Of a DNA stretch of 64,000 nt, positions 52,988 to 62,123 are shown one piece after another. The notes beneath the pieces were generated by a model. That model ran no database searches and was not told where the DNA came from. It saw only the letters and a list, made by a program, of their open reading frames with translations. The number at the start of each line of letters is the position of its first letter. Position 1 is the stretch's first letter. Location of the stretch: the NCBI RefSeq assembly GCF_027913035.1, contig NZ_CP115775.1, positions 1,302,001 to 1,366,000 of the forward strand. Direction: 5' to 3'. Made by a program: the position numbers and the translations under genes. Source of the DNA: Paracoccus albus. GTDB taxonomy: Bacteria; Pseudomonadota; Alphaproteobacteria; Rhodobacterales; Rhodobacteraceae.

Positions 52988-54403
52988 CTGATCGGATCCC
53001 GCCGGGAAGACGCGATGTTCGAGGGAGAATTCAGGCTGGGTGTTCTGGAATCCGTCGGGCTGACATGGCTGCCCAGACTGATCGATGAAATGCGCAAGCG
53101 ATATCCTCGCCTCACTCCTCATCCAGAGATAAACACATCGGCCAACCTGCTGGACCGGCTTGAAAGGCGGCAGATTGATCTGGCCGTCCTGACCGACACG
53201 GGGACATTACCCAGCGAAAATCGCTCGATCGAACTCGCACAGCTACAGATCGGCGTGTTTGGCGCGCCCGCGAAGGTCAAGAACATGGGCTCACTTTGCA
53301 TCGAAGAGCTTCAGGAAATTCCAATCATCGCCCACAGCCAGCTTTCGGGAACGCAGAAGACGCTTAATTCTTTCATGCGGAGGCGCGGCATATACCTTGA
53401 GCCGCACATATCCTCGAACAGCCTTTCGGTAACTGTACATCTTGCTGCATCAGGCATGGGTTTCGTATTTCTGCCACGCGGCGTTTTAATGGCATTCAGT
53501 GCCAGCCTGATCGGACTCTTTCTGTCCAACGCCATGCTGGGAATCGGTCAGACCCTGGTCCTTGCCGGACTTCATATTTCGACGTCGCGATGTTCGACGC
53601 GCATGCATCGCGATATGATTCTGGGAAATTACATGGTCGCCATCTCGCTGGGTCAGGCGGCCGGTCCCTTGATCGTTGGCATCGGACAGGCGCAACCCGG
53701 TTTCCTTGTTCTACCCTGCCTTCTAAGTCTGCTGTTGACCTGGGCAAGCGTGGTTCTGGTCCGACGTCTGCCAAAGACTACGGCGTCAGGTCATGGGCCG
53801 CCCAACCTGCGAAACGTCGCAAGAACGCCGGGGCTTTGGTGGCTTGTTATGATCGGTGCAATATGCGTCGCATCGCAGGATCTCCTGCTGGCATTTCTGC
53901 CAGTCTACGGTGAAGAGGTCGGCCTCAGCCCTGCATTCGTTGGCATTCTGTTAAGCATTCGGGCATTGGGGGCGATTGTCTCGCGTGCGCTCTATGGTCA
54001 TATGGTCGCGCGGATCGGGCGCATCCGGGTGACATTTCTTTCTGCGCTTATCGGTGGGTTGAGCTTGACGGTACTGGCGTTTCCGAACTTCCCGCCAGCG
54101 TTGATCGCGACCTTTATGGCTGCGGTGGGTTTTGGCCTGGGTCTTGCTCTGACTGGTTCTGTCGCGCTGACGCTGCTGATTGTTCCGTATCAGGTGAGGG
54201 GAACGGTGCTGTCGATGCGCCTGACAGTTATCCGGGTTGCGCAGTTCGTGATACCGATTTGTGCAGGTATTGCAGTTGGAAGCTTTGGCGCCGGCGCGAC
54301 TTTTGCCCTGTCTGGCGCGGCGCTCGTCGGGACAGCGGGCCTTCGCCCGAAGGGTATGTCGCTGAAGAATGTTGGGCGAAAATCGCGGTGTATAAGCTCT
54401 TAA
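52949..54403 (+). pseudogene. In-frame fusion of a LysR effector-domain fragment and a headless MFS transporter
   Basis: One open frame of 484 codons (TTG at 52949; ATG at 53015 has GGGAAG upstream). Residues ~20-178 are a LysR effector domain (FEGEFRLGVLESVGLTWLPRLIDEMRKRYPRL ... ASGMGFVFLPRGV) without any helix-turn-helix. Near residue 180 (about base 53485) it changes to a major facilitator protein lacking its first helices (SNAMLGIGQTLVLAGLHIS, GNYMVAISLGQAAGPLIVGIGQ, then six more helices). The first ~14 residues are antisense of the TctA remnant. It looks like the result of deletions. Whether any product is made is unknown. Confidence 0.7.
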
Positions 54404-54464
54404 CACTCGCGGCTGAGCAGTTCATCGCTTCAGTGCTTGGCCTTTTTTTCAACCTTTAAGCAAA

Positions 54465-55112
54465 TCAAACCGTAAAAAAATCCTCGCTCAGCGCATCGGC
54501 ATTATCCGCAACACGCTCTGCCCCGGCATTCAGCAGGTTTTCCCTGTGTCCGGGATAGCTGTGCAAGCCGCCGGCAAATCCAAAGACGCGCATACCTGCG
54601 GCCAGTGCAGCCGTCACACCAGCAACGCTGTCCTCCAGAACCACACAATCGTCAGGATCAACGCCACATTGCTTTGCCGCAAAAAGAAACACGTCCGGCG
54701 CCGGTTTTCCCCGCGCCACCTGACTGGCAGAGAAAACCGCCGGTTCAAAGAAATCCAGCAATCCGCAGATTTTCAACGAACGGCGAAGCTTTGGCAGCGC
54801 GGATGAAGAGGCGACGGCCTTTCGTTGCGGCAGCCGTCGCAGTGCATCCGCTATGCCCTCGACCGGACGAAGCTCTGTTTCCATCCTTTCCAGCAGCAGA
54901 CGATCTGCGCGATCCAGAAGCCCCACCGGCCATTCTTCGCCGCGTTGCCCGGCAATGTCTGCCCATATTTCCGCTTTTGGTCGCCCGATATAGTTGCGGA
55001 TCAGATCGCTGGCCGTCACCGGCCAGCCTGCTTCTGTCATGAGTTCGGCGTCGATGGCGTTCGAGATAATCTCGCTATCCACCAGAACGCCATCGCAGTC
55101 GAAGATAATCAT
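54465..55112 (-). CDS. HAD family hydrolase (beta-phosphoglucomutase/phosphatase-like)
   Basis: 215 residues from ATG 55112, which overlaps the ALDH stop (ATGA). HAD motif I FDCDGVLVDSE, motif II VASSSALPKLRRSL, Lys in QVARGKPAPDVFLFAAKQ, motif IV VLEDSVAGVTAALAAGM. The helical cap is type C1. It is probably a sugar- or polyol-phosphate phosphatase. As the last gene of the catabolic operon it may recycle or detoxify a phosphorylated intermediate. Confidence 0.88.
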   Translation of the reverse strand: MIIFDCDGVLVDSEIISNAIDAELMTEAGWPVTASDLIRNYIGRPKAEIWADIAGQRGEEWPVGLLDRADRLLLERMETELRPVEGIADALRRLPQRKAVASSSALPKLRRSLKICGLLDFFEPAVFSASQVARGKPAPDVFLFAAKQCGVDPDDCVVLEDSVAGVTAALAAGMRVFGFAGGLHSYPGHRENLLNAGAERVADNADALSEDFFTV

Positions 55113-57469
55113 TCGCCGTAAGGCACCCAGATATTCTTCACCTGCGTGGCGCGGGTCAGGAACAGGCGGCCCTGCCCCTCTGCCCCGGTCCAATCACGGG
55201 CAGCCCCGTCTTCAACCCAAGTTTGTTTCAGGTTGCCGGCCGAGGCTTCCTCGACCATCCGACCGCCTGCTTCCGTGCCGAAATACCACATGGCGTCAAC
55301 AGCATCATGTTCCGCCAGCGTTTTCGCCAATACATCACGTTCGCCCGTGACGATGTTGATGACACCCCCCGGCACGTCAGAGGTTTCCATGACCTGATAC
55401 AGGTCGGTCGCGGCCAGTGGATGAGGCTGAGACGGCACAGCCACCACGCGATTACCCATCGCGATTGCGGGTAGCACCAGCGACACGAAACCCAGAAGCG
55501 GTCGCGCCGCCGGGCAGGCGATTCCCATGACACCGATCGGTTCATTCATGGCCAGCGTCACATGCGCCGACTTGGTCTGGTGCACCGCACCGTCGAACTT
55601 GTCGGACTGCGCGGCATACCAGAAAATACGGCGGATCGACGTTTCGACCTCGGTCTTTGCGGCAGAGGCATTCTGACCGAAGCTCTTCAACCGCTCGACA
55701 AACTCATCCGCGCGGGCCGAAAGATTCTCAGCCAGATAATAAAGGACCTGCGCGCGATTATGACCCGTCTGTGCGCCCCAGCCCGACGCCTTATGTGCGG
55801 CCTCGACCGCATTGCGGATATCCTTGCGGTTGCCCATGCCAGCCAGGCCAACGGGCCCCTTTGATCCGGCAACCTGATAGGAATAGCCGCTGTCAGGACG
55901 TGCCTGTTTGCCGCCGATATAAAGCTTTGCCGTCCGGTCGATCATCCCCGCAGGCAGGCTTTCAGCCGGGCTGGCATCCAAGGCGTCCGCTGCCGCCTCG
56001 GGCCTCTTCGCTTTTGGCGCTGCATGACGCAGATAGGCCCGCATCCCTTCACGACCGCCCTCTCGCCCGAAGCCGCTTTCACGATAGCCTCCGAAGCCGG
56101 CGCCTGCATCAAAGATATTGGCGGAATTTATCCAGACCACACCCGCCTTGACCTTGCCTGCGACATCAATGGCGAGGTTGATGTTTTCCGACCAGACGGA
56201 CGCCGCAAGACCATAGCGGGTGTTATTGGCCAGATCGACCGCATCGGCGGGGGTCCGGAACTGGGTCAGCGTGACCACCGGACCGAATATCTCCTCTGTC
56301 GCGAGGATGGATGCGGGTTCAACCTCTGTCGCCAGCGTGGGCGGGTAGAAGCAGCCGGCAGGTGCCTTACCCTGATGGATCGTCACACCTTCCTTGCGCC
56401 CCTGTTCCACCAGCGTCGTGATCCGTTCCAGTTGAACCGGATGGACAATCGCACCGATATCGGTCGATTTCTGCAACGGGTCGCCTGTGATCAGCTTCTC
56501 CATGCGCCGGCGCAACAGCGTGGTGAAACGCTCTGCCACGGCCTCTGCCACGAGAATGCGAGAGCCCGCGCAGCACACCTGTCCCTGATTGAACCAGATG
56601 GAATCGACGACACCTTCGACCGCTGCATCGAGGTCGGCGTCGGCAAAGACGATGAACGGGGATTTACCGCCCAGTTCCAGCGTCAAGCCCTTGCCCGAAC
56701 CGGCGATCTGCTTGCGGATGATGCGGCCCACCTCTGTCGAGCCGGTGAAGGCGACCTTGTCAATTCCCTCATGTCCGACAATCTCGGCGCCCGTTTCGCC
56801 ATCACCCGTCACGATGTTGAGGACACCTTTCGGCAGCCCCGCCTCTCGGCAGATCTCGGCAAAGGCGAGTGCTGTCAGCGGCGTGTATTCTGCCGGTTTC
56901 AGGACGACCGTGTTGCCAGCCGCGAGCGCAGGCGCAACCTTCCATGCCAGCATCAGCAAGGGGAAGTTCCACGGGATAACCTGACCGCAGACGCCGTAAG
57001 GCTCGGCACCCGGAAACTCATCGGCCAGGATCTCTGCCCAACCTGCGTGGTGATAGAAATGGCGCACGACAAGAGGGATGTCGATGTCGCGGCTTTCGCG
57101 GATGGTTTTGCCATTGTCCAGTGTCTCCAGCACGGCGAGAAACCGGGAATGCTGCTGAATGTGTCGCGCGATCGCATAAAGGTGGCGGGCGCGGTCATGG
57201 CCGCTGAGCGCCGCCCATTTGCCTTGCGCCGCCCGTGCAGCCTTGACCGCAGCCGACACATCTTCGGCTGTGCCCTGCGTGACCTTAGCCAGCCCCTTCC
57301 CCGTAGCCGGGTTATTCGCGGCGAACAGCTTTCCGGGCTTGGTAAACTCACCATTGATGAAATGGCCGAAACCGTCCTTGTGATCGTTCAGCCAATCGCG
57401 GACGATGCTCGAATCCTCAGGTGCAGGGCCATAATCCATGGTGTTCAGGATATCCGTTATCTTGGTCAT
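55109..57469 (-). CDS. ALDH16-type two-domain aldehyde dehydrogenase
   Basis: 786 residues. The first ~490 form a complete ALDH: PWNFPLL, FTGSTEVGR, general base E265 (LELGGKSP), catalytic C299 (NQGQVCC) and EEIFGPV. The next ~280 form a second, ALDH-like domain with LYIGGKQARPDSGYSYQV and NEPIGVMGIACPAARPLLGFVSLVLPAIAMGNRV. It has FGTEAGGRMVEEASAGNLKQTW where the base would be and ends before the cysteine region, so it is a pseudo-domain. This is the bacterial ALDH16 layout. Right after deoC, it may oxidise the aldehyde released by the aldolase. Confidence 0.92.
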   Translation of the reverse strand: MTKITDILNTMDYGPAPEDSSIVRDWLNDHKDGFGHFINGEFTKPGKLFAANNPATGKGLAKVTQGTAEDVSAAVKAARAAQGKWAALSGHDRARHLYAIARHIQQHSRFLAVLETLDNGKTIRESRDIDIPLVVRHFYHHAGWAEILADEFPGAEPYGVCGQVIPWNFPLLMLAWKVAPALAAGNTVVLKPAEYTPLTALAFAEICREAGLPKGVLNIVTGDGETGAEIVGHEGIDKVAFTGSTEVGRIIRKQIAGSGKGLTLELGGKSPFIVFADADLDAAVEGVVDSIWFNQGQVCCAGSRILVAEAVAERFTTLLRRRMEKLITGDPLQKSTDIGAIVHPVQLERITTLVEQGRKEGVTIHQGKAPAGCFYPPTLATEVEPASILATEEIFGPVVTLTQFRTPADAVDLANNTRYGLAASVWSENINLAIDVAGKVKAGVVWINSANIFDAGAGFGGYRESGFGREGGREGMRAYLRHAAPKAKRPEAAADALDASPAESLPAGMIDRTAKLYIGGKQARPDSGYSYQVAGSKGPVGLAGMGNRKDIRNAVEAAHKASGWGAQTGHNRAQVLYYLAENLSARADEFVERLKSFGQNASAAKTEVETSIRRIFWYAAQSDKFDGAVHQTKSAHVTLAMNEPIGVMGIACPAARPLLGFVSLVLPAIAMGNRVVAVPSQPHPLAATDLYQVMETSDVPGGVINIVTGERDVLAKTLAEHDAVDAMWYFGTEAGGRMVEEASAGNLKQTWVEDGAARDWTGAEGQGRLFLTRATQVKNIWVPYGE

Positions 57470-57480
57470 TTTGGTTCCCC

Positions 57481-58482
57481 TTACGCCAAGGCGAGGCGAG
57501 ATGCGGACGAATAACGCCCGGTGACATAGTGTTCGAGCTGGCGTTCGATATCACCAAGCATGGATGACGCGCCCAGCCGGAACAGATCCGGCTCCAGCCA
57601 GTCGCGGCCAAGCTCTTCCTTCATCAGGAACTGCCAGTTCATCGCATCCTTGGCCGATTTCATCCCGCCTGCCGGTTTGAAGCCAACGCGATGGCCCGTG
57701 GCATCCAGATAGTCGCGCAGGGCACGGACCATCACCAGACTGACCGGGATCGTCGCGTTCACGCCCTCTTTGCCGGTCGAGGTCTTGATGAAATCCGCCC
57801 CCGCCTGCATGGCCACCATCGAAGCTGCATAGACATTCCGAAGCGTCTGCAGATCGCCGGTGGCGAGAATGGCCTTCAGATGCGCAGGCCCGCAGGCCGC
57901 ACGCATCGCCGCAACCTCGTCATACAGCGCCTGCCATTCTCCGTTGAGGACATATTCGCGTGTAATGACAATGTCGATTTCGTCCGCGCCCTGATCGACG
58001 GCATAGCGGATTTCCTCCAGCCGCAGGTTCAGCGGCATCAGACCGGCAGGAAATCCCGTTGCAACCGAAGCGACGGGGATGCCGGTTCCCTGCAAGGCGC
58101 GGGCAGCATGTTCGACCATCGTTGGATAGACGCAGACCGCGCCCGTCGTCAGGCCGTAATTGCCCAAACCCAGCCCATCGACGATATGCGCGGCAAGGGG
58201 GTTCCGCGCCTTGGCGCAAAGCCTGCGCACGCGCTCTGCCGTGTCGTCACCTGCCAATGTGGTCAGGTCGATGCAGCGCACCGCGTTGATCAGCCAGGCC
58301 GCCTGCCACTCTTTCTTGACGCTGCGCCGACTGGTCAGCGAAGCAGCACGGCGTTCTGCGGCGCTGCGATTGACGCCGTGGCCTTCGAACATGGCCGTGT
58401 CCAGACCGATGCCCGGATTGCGATGATCGTTCCTCAACTGTGACGAGGCGGCGATATCTGCCGCGGCGGTTTCATCGTTCAT
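57481..58482 (-). CDS. deoC: Deoxyribose-phosphate aldolase
   Basis: 333 residues; long form with ~65 extra N-terminal residues. Class I aldolase signs: LTTLAGDDTAERVRRLCAKA, CVYPTMVEHAARAL, VATGFPAG, EIDIVI, KAILATGDL, the Schiff-base Lys in DFIKTSTGK and GFKPAGGMKSAKDA. It cleaves 2-deoxyribose 5-phosphate to glyceraldehyde 3-phosphate and acetaldehyde. ATG 58482 has GGAG 7 nt upstream and overlaps the SorC gene by 11 nt. ALDH16 follows 11 nt later and could oxidise the aldehyde. Confidence 0.93.
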   Translation of the reverse strand: MNDETAAADIAASSQLRNDHRNPGIGLDTAMFEGHGVNRSAAERRAASLTSRRSVKKEWQAAWLINAVRCIDLTTLAGDDTAERVRRLCAKARNPLAAHIVDGLGLGNYGLTTGAVCVYPTMVEHAARALQGTGIPVASVATGFPAGLMPLNLRLEEIRYAVDQGADEIDIVITREYVLNGEWQALYDEVAAMRAACGPAHLKAILATGDLQTLRNVYAASMVAMQAGADFIKTSTGKEGVNATIPVSLVMVRALRDYLDATGHRVGFKPAGGMKSAKDAMNWQFLMKEELGRDWLEPDLFRLGASSMLGDIERQLEHYVTGRYSSASRLALA

Positions 58483-59455
58483 GTGCATGCTCCAATGCAT
58501 AATTGGCAGTGCCCTCATCCGTGATGAGAACATTGATCAGCCCGGCTTTCAACGCGCCGAGCGTTACCTTGTATTTCGCAGGTCCGACAGCCAGCCCGAT
58601 CACGCGGTCGCGGCTACGAAGGTTCGACAGGCCAAGCCCGATGGTTCTCGCATCAATCTCAGGGTCCACGATCTCACCCCGACCATTGATAAAGTGGCCG
58701 AGGATATCCCCGACTGCGCCCGCCCGCACAAGCGCCGCCATCTCTGATTGCAGCACGTTGCCCGAGCGCATCAGGACCGAATCCTCTCCGGCGCTGCCCA
58801 GGGAAAAGACCAGCACCTGGGCAGAGCGCGCATTGCGCAGCACATCGGCAACGATGCGATCCTTTTCCAACACCTCACGCGTGACGGCTTCGCCAACAAT
58901 TGCGGGAACTGGCAAAGGGATCATGCGCCCATTTCCCTTGCGTGCAAAGATTTCGGCGACATCGTTGTAATAGGCTACACCCGGTATCGGGGCGACGGTG
59001 CCGTTGATCTGAACGACCGTCACGCCGTCGGCCCAGTTCGGTGGCAGCCATTGCGCGAGCGCGGCCATGGTCCGTCCCCATGACACACCGATCGTGCGCG
59101 GCTTCGGCTTCATCGCCGCCAGATATTGCCCGGCCGCCTGCGCGACGCCTTCGACACCCTGTTCGACCGGCCCGGGCACGACAACGGCGTCATGCAGGCC
59201 AAACGCTTCGCTAAGCCGCGCCTCCAGATCGGGATCGCGCAAGGTTCGTGGCACGATTTCGATCCGCACGACACCCAGATCGCGGGCCTCTTGCAGCAGC
59301 CGGCTGACCTGCCATCTGTTCAGCCCCGTCTCGTCAGCGATTTCCGTCAGGGTCTTGTTCTGCTGATAGGTCATACGCGCGACCCGAACCATCAGATGAT
59401 CGCGCGCCTCATCGACAGGCAGCCGATTTGATCTTCGCTGGCTGTCCTCGGTCAT
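58472..59455 (-). CDS. SorC/DeoR-type sugar-binding transcriptional regulator
   Basis: 327 residues. N-terminal helix-turn-helix: QQNKTLTEIADETGLNRWQVSRLLQEARDLGVVRI. The sugar-phosphate-binding domain has HDAVVVPG, TIGVSWGRTMAALAQWL, VVQINGTV and GLAVGPAKYKVTLGALKAGLINVLITDE. In Bacillus the SorC-family DeoR senses deoxyribose 5-phosphate, which fits the deoC next to it. Its ligand here is probably a phosphorylated intermediate. Likely sites are the palindromes at 62049-62123. It overlaps its neighbours on both sides. Confidence 0.92.
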   Translation of the reverse strand: MTEDSQRRSNRLPVDEARDHLMVRVARMTYQQNKTLTEIADETGLNRWQVSRLLQEARDLGVVRIEIVPRTLRDPDLEARLSEAFGLHDAVVVPGPVEQGVEGVAQAAGQYLAAMKPKPRTIGVSWGRTMAALAQWLPPNWADGVTVVQINGTVAPIPGVAYYNDVAEIFARKGNGRMIPLPVPAIVGEAVTREVLEKDRIVADVLRNARSAQVLVFSLGSAGEDSVLMRSGNVLQSEMAALVRAGAVGDILGHFINGRGEIVDPEIDARTIGLGLSNLRSRDRVIGLAVGPAKYKVTLGALKAGLINVLITDEGTANYALEHAHER

Positions 59456-60975
59456 GTCACACCCCCTGCAATTTTGCCGTCGGCAAGATCATGAAGCAGA
59501 GGCTTCATTACGTCCACCGCGTGCCGATACTGGGCAAGCAACTGCCGGTATTGCGCGTGCCGGTCCATATCCGGGTCGACCGCCTGAATGTCCGGGCGCA
59601 GCGCCGCAGCCGCCGCCTTCAGATCTGGCCACAGGCCAAGCCCCACCGCCGCTGCGACCGCATTACCGTAGAGCGTCAGGTTGTCATCGGGTGCAAGGCC
59701 GACAGGTTTGCCGATTGCATCAATCGTAGCCTGCAACCAGACCTGATTGCGCATGATCCCCCCGGCCAAAACGATCCGGTCGATCATGACGCCCTGCGCC
59801 TCCAGATCGGAAATCACATTGGCCGAGCCGAGCGCCACCGCAGTCACCGCCGCCCGATAAAGCGAGGCGCGGTCATGCGACAGCGACAGCCCCAGAAACG
59901 CCCCCCTCAGCCGCGCATCGCGATAAGGTGTGCGATTGCCCATCCAGAAATCCAGTGCCAGCAAGCGTGTATCGGCGGGCTCAATCTTCTCGACCTGGTC
60001 CAGAAGTTCAGGAAGATCGGAATTGTCGATGCCGAAAATATCCTGAGACAGCCATTTCAGGATCGACCCGGCAGAGACCTGCCCGCCTTCGATCATTCGC
60101 AGATCCGGCGTCAGCGCGTGCGGATACGGCCCCCACACGCCAGTGATCTTTGCACCGTCATCCGGCACCTGTGTCAGATGCACGTTGGATGTTCCACCGA
60201 TCAGAAGCATGGATCCGGGGGCAATACAGTCCGCACCGAAACTGCCCATATGCGCGTCGATCCCGCCCTGAACGACGATTGCACCGGGATCGATTCCCCA
60301 ATCCCGCGCAACGCCGGGATCAAGCGTACCGATCACCGCCCCGATATCGACGATACGCTGCGGCAGGCGGTCGGCAAGTTCCGGAACGCCAAGCTGATCA
60401 TACAGATCGCGGCAAAACTCCCGCGCGCGGCTGTCGTAGTTCCACTTGCAGGTCGCGTTCATCATCGAGCCAGCCCATTCGCCGGTCAGACGGAAATTGA
60501 CGAAATCGAGCGCCTCGCAAATGACCTCTGTCCGCGACCAAAGATCGGGTTCGTGCCGAGCAAGCCACATCGCCTTGGGCACAAGCCATTCGACAGCGTT
60601 CGAGCCACCGCAATAGGCCAGCACCGGGTGGTCGATACCCTCCGACGCAAGCGCCTCTGCCGATGCGCGGGCATCCATCCACAGGATCGCCGGGGCCAGC
60701 GGCCGGCCTTTTTTGTCCGCCACGACCACCGTAGAGGAAAAAGTCGCCACCGTGATTGCCGCTATCTTTGGCGAGCCTGCCTCTGCCATAGCGGCGCGCA
60801 CCGCCAGTCCAAGGGCGCTCCACCAGTCCTCTGGATCCTGCTCTGCTCTGTTCGGCGGCAGGTGACGGGTCGGGTATGGGGATTCGGCCTTGGCAATCAA
60901 CCCCCGCGCATCGGTATCGTAGATACCGGCGCGGGCACCGTTGGTGCCAAGATCCAGCGTCAGGATTATCGTCAT
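59452..60975 (-). CDS. FGGY family carbohydrate kinase (ribulokinase-like branch)
   Basis: 507 residues. FGGY N-terminal domain: LTLDLGTNGARAGIYDTD, NRAEQDPEDWWSALGLAVRAA. The C-terminal domain has GGIDAHMGSFGADCIAPGSMLLIGGTSNVHL, GNRTPYRDARLRGAFLGLSLSHDRASLYRAAVTAVA and IVLAGGIMRN. The GGIDAH block is the D-ribulokinase-like type. Substrate not decidable. The ATG overlap with the SorC stop (ATGA) couples them. A 24-nt gap separates it from the dehydrogenase upstream. Confidence 0.9.
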   Translation of the reverse strand: MTIILTLDLGTNGARAGIYDTDARGLIAKAESPYPTRHLPPNRAEQDPEDWWSALGLAVRAAMAEAGSPKIAAITVATFSSTVVVADKKGRPLAPAILWMDARASAEALASEGIDHPVLAYCGGSNAVEWLVPKAMWLARHEPDLWSRTEVICEALDFVNFRLTGEWAGSMMNATCKWNYDSRAREFCRDLYDQLGVPELADRLPQRIVDIGAVIGTLDPGVARDWGIDPGAIVVQGGIDAHMGSFGADCIAPGSMLLIGGTSNVHLTQVPDDGAKITGVWGPYPHALTPDLRMIEGGQVSAGSILKWLSQDIFGIDNSDLPELLDQVEKIEPADTRLLALDFWMGNRTPYRDARLRGAFLGLSLSHDRASLYRAAVTAVALGSANVISDLEAQGVMIDRIVLAGGIMRNQVWLQATIDAIGKPVGLAPDDNLTLYGNAVAAAVGLGLWPDLKAAAAALRPDIQAVDPDMDRHAQYRQLLAQYRHAVDVMKPLLHDLADGKIAGGVT

Positions 60976-60999
60976 CTCCCCCCTCCCCTTGTGACCCGA

Positions 61000-62019
61000 C
61001 TATGGCCTGAAAAGGACCTTGGAGAAATGAAGATCCTTCTTGTCGAACCGCTCGAAGATACCGGGCAGTTCGGCCAGATCCAGATCGTGCGAGATCATGA
61101 ATTCCCATTTCAGCTCACCAGTGCCGAATTTCTCCAGCGTGGTGGTCCATTGCGGACCGGGGAAAGGTGCGCCGAAGCTGTTCCACGACCCATGCAACGA
61201 AATCTCCTGCCGAAGGAAATACTGGAACGTCGCATTGGCCAGCTTCACATCCGGGACGGGAATCCCGATGAAGGAGACATGGCCGCCCGGCCCGGCCAGC
61301 ATCACAGCGCTGTTGATCGTCGCATCAAGACCAACTGCCTCTACCACCAGATCCGCACGGGCCTTGTTCTGATCCAACTCTGTCGACAGAACGGTGATAG
61401 TCGCCCCGGCCTCTTTCGCGAGCGCGAGCTTCTCCTCGGACACATCGACGGCAATCACGTCCGAGGCCCCCATCAGCCGCATCCATTGGATCGCAAACAA
61501 ACCGATGGGCCCACAGCCGACCACGCCACCCGTTTGACCTATACGGATGCCGCCAGCTTTCCAGATGGCATGAAGCGCAATCGAAGCTGGGTCGGTCATC
61601 GCAATGGCGCGCGGATCGACATGCTGCGGCGCTTTCAGCAGATTGGCGACAGGGATCGCTACATATTCTGCATATGCACCATCCCGGCGGCTGCCAAAGT
61701 AATCATAATCACGGCAGCGCGAATAATTGCCCGTCCGGCACTGATCGCATTCATGGCATGGCAATAGCGGCGCGACCGCCACCAGTTCGTTCATATCCCA
61801 GCCGGTGACGCCCTCGCCAATCTCGGTAATATGACCGGCGAATTCATGCCCGGTGATAAGCGGCATTTTCCAGGCGCCTTTCACCAGCATACGCGGCAGA
61901 TCAGAGCCGCAGACACCGACCGAAGCGACGCGGACGACAACCTCACCCGGTCCGGCTGTGGGCTTCGGACGATCTTCGAGTCGGATATCTTTGGGGGCGT
62001 GCAGAACGATGGCGCGCAT
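61000..62019 (-). CDS. Zinc-dependent polyol (phosphate) dehydrogenase, GatD-like
   Basis: 339 residues, medium-chain dehydrogenase. Catalytic zinc ligands C37, H58 and E59 (GVCGSD, TGHEF). Structural zinc ligands C88, C91, C94 and C102. The segment DYDYFGSRRDGAYAEYVAIP closely matches galactitol-1-phosphate 5-dehydrogenase, and GVVGCGPIGLFAIQWMRLMGA is the NAD site. It oxidises a secondary alcohol of a polyol or polyol phosphate. First gene downstream of the palindrome cluster, so it probably heads a transcript. Confidence 0.9.
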   Translation of the reverse strand: MRAIVLHAPKDIRLEDRPKPTAGPGEVVVRVASVGVCGSDLPRMLVKGAWKMPLITGHEFAGHITEIGEGVTGWDMNELVAVAPLLPCHECDQCRTGNYSRCRDYDYFGSRRDGAYAEYVAIPVANLLKAPQHVDPRAIAMTDPASIALHAIWKAGGIRIGQTGGVVGCGPIGLFAIQWMRLMGASDVIAVDVSEEKLALAKEAGATITVLSTELDQNKARADLVVEAVGLDATINSAVMLAGPGGHVSFIGIPVPDVKLANATFQYFLRQEISLHGSWNSFGAPFPGPQWTTTLEKFGTGELKWEFMISHDLDLAELPGIFERFDKKDLHFSKVLFRP

Positions 62020-62048
62020 GGCTGAAATACCTCATCAGTGATGAATTG

Positions 62049-62123
62049 TCACATATGTGGGTACTATCTTCAGCCGATTCGAGCAAGCATAATCACAAAT
62101 ATGATTCTTTTTCACATATGTGA
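62049..62123. promoter_or_regulatory. Cluster of three TCACATATGTGA-like palindromes
   Basis: Copies at 62049-62060 (TCACATATGTGG, one mismatch), 62093-62104 (TCACAAATATGA, two mismatches) and 62112-62123 (TCACATATGTGA, perfect). Centres are 44 and 19 bp apart, about four and two helical turns. A smaller dyad CATCA-G-TGATG lies at 62033-62043. They precede the gatD-like gene and are likely operators of the SorC-type regulator; the last overlaps the kinase stop codon. Confidence 0.6.

Noticed and set aside
59428..61767. 779-codon plus-strand ORF across the kinase and GatD-like genes
   Set aside because: Spans two recognised genes on the other strand; Arg/His-rich, no motif.
62049..62123. CACATATGTG copies considered as insertion-sequence ends
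   Set aside because: The copies are 19-44 bp apart with no transposase between; operators explain them better.
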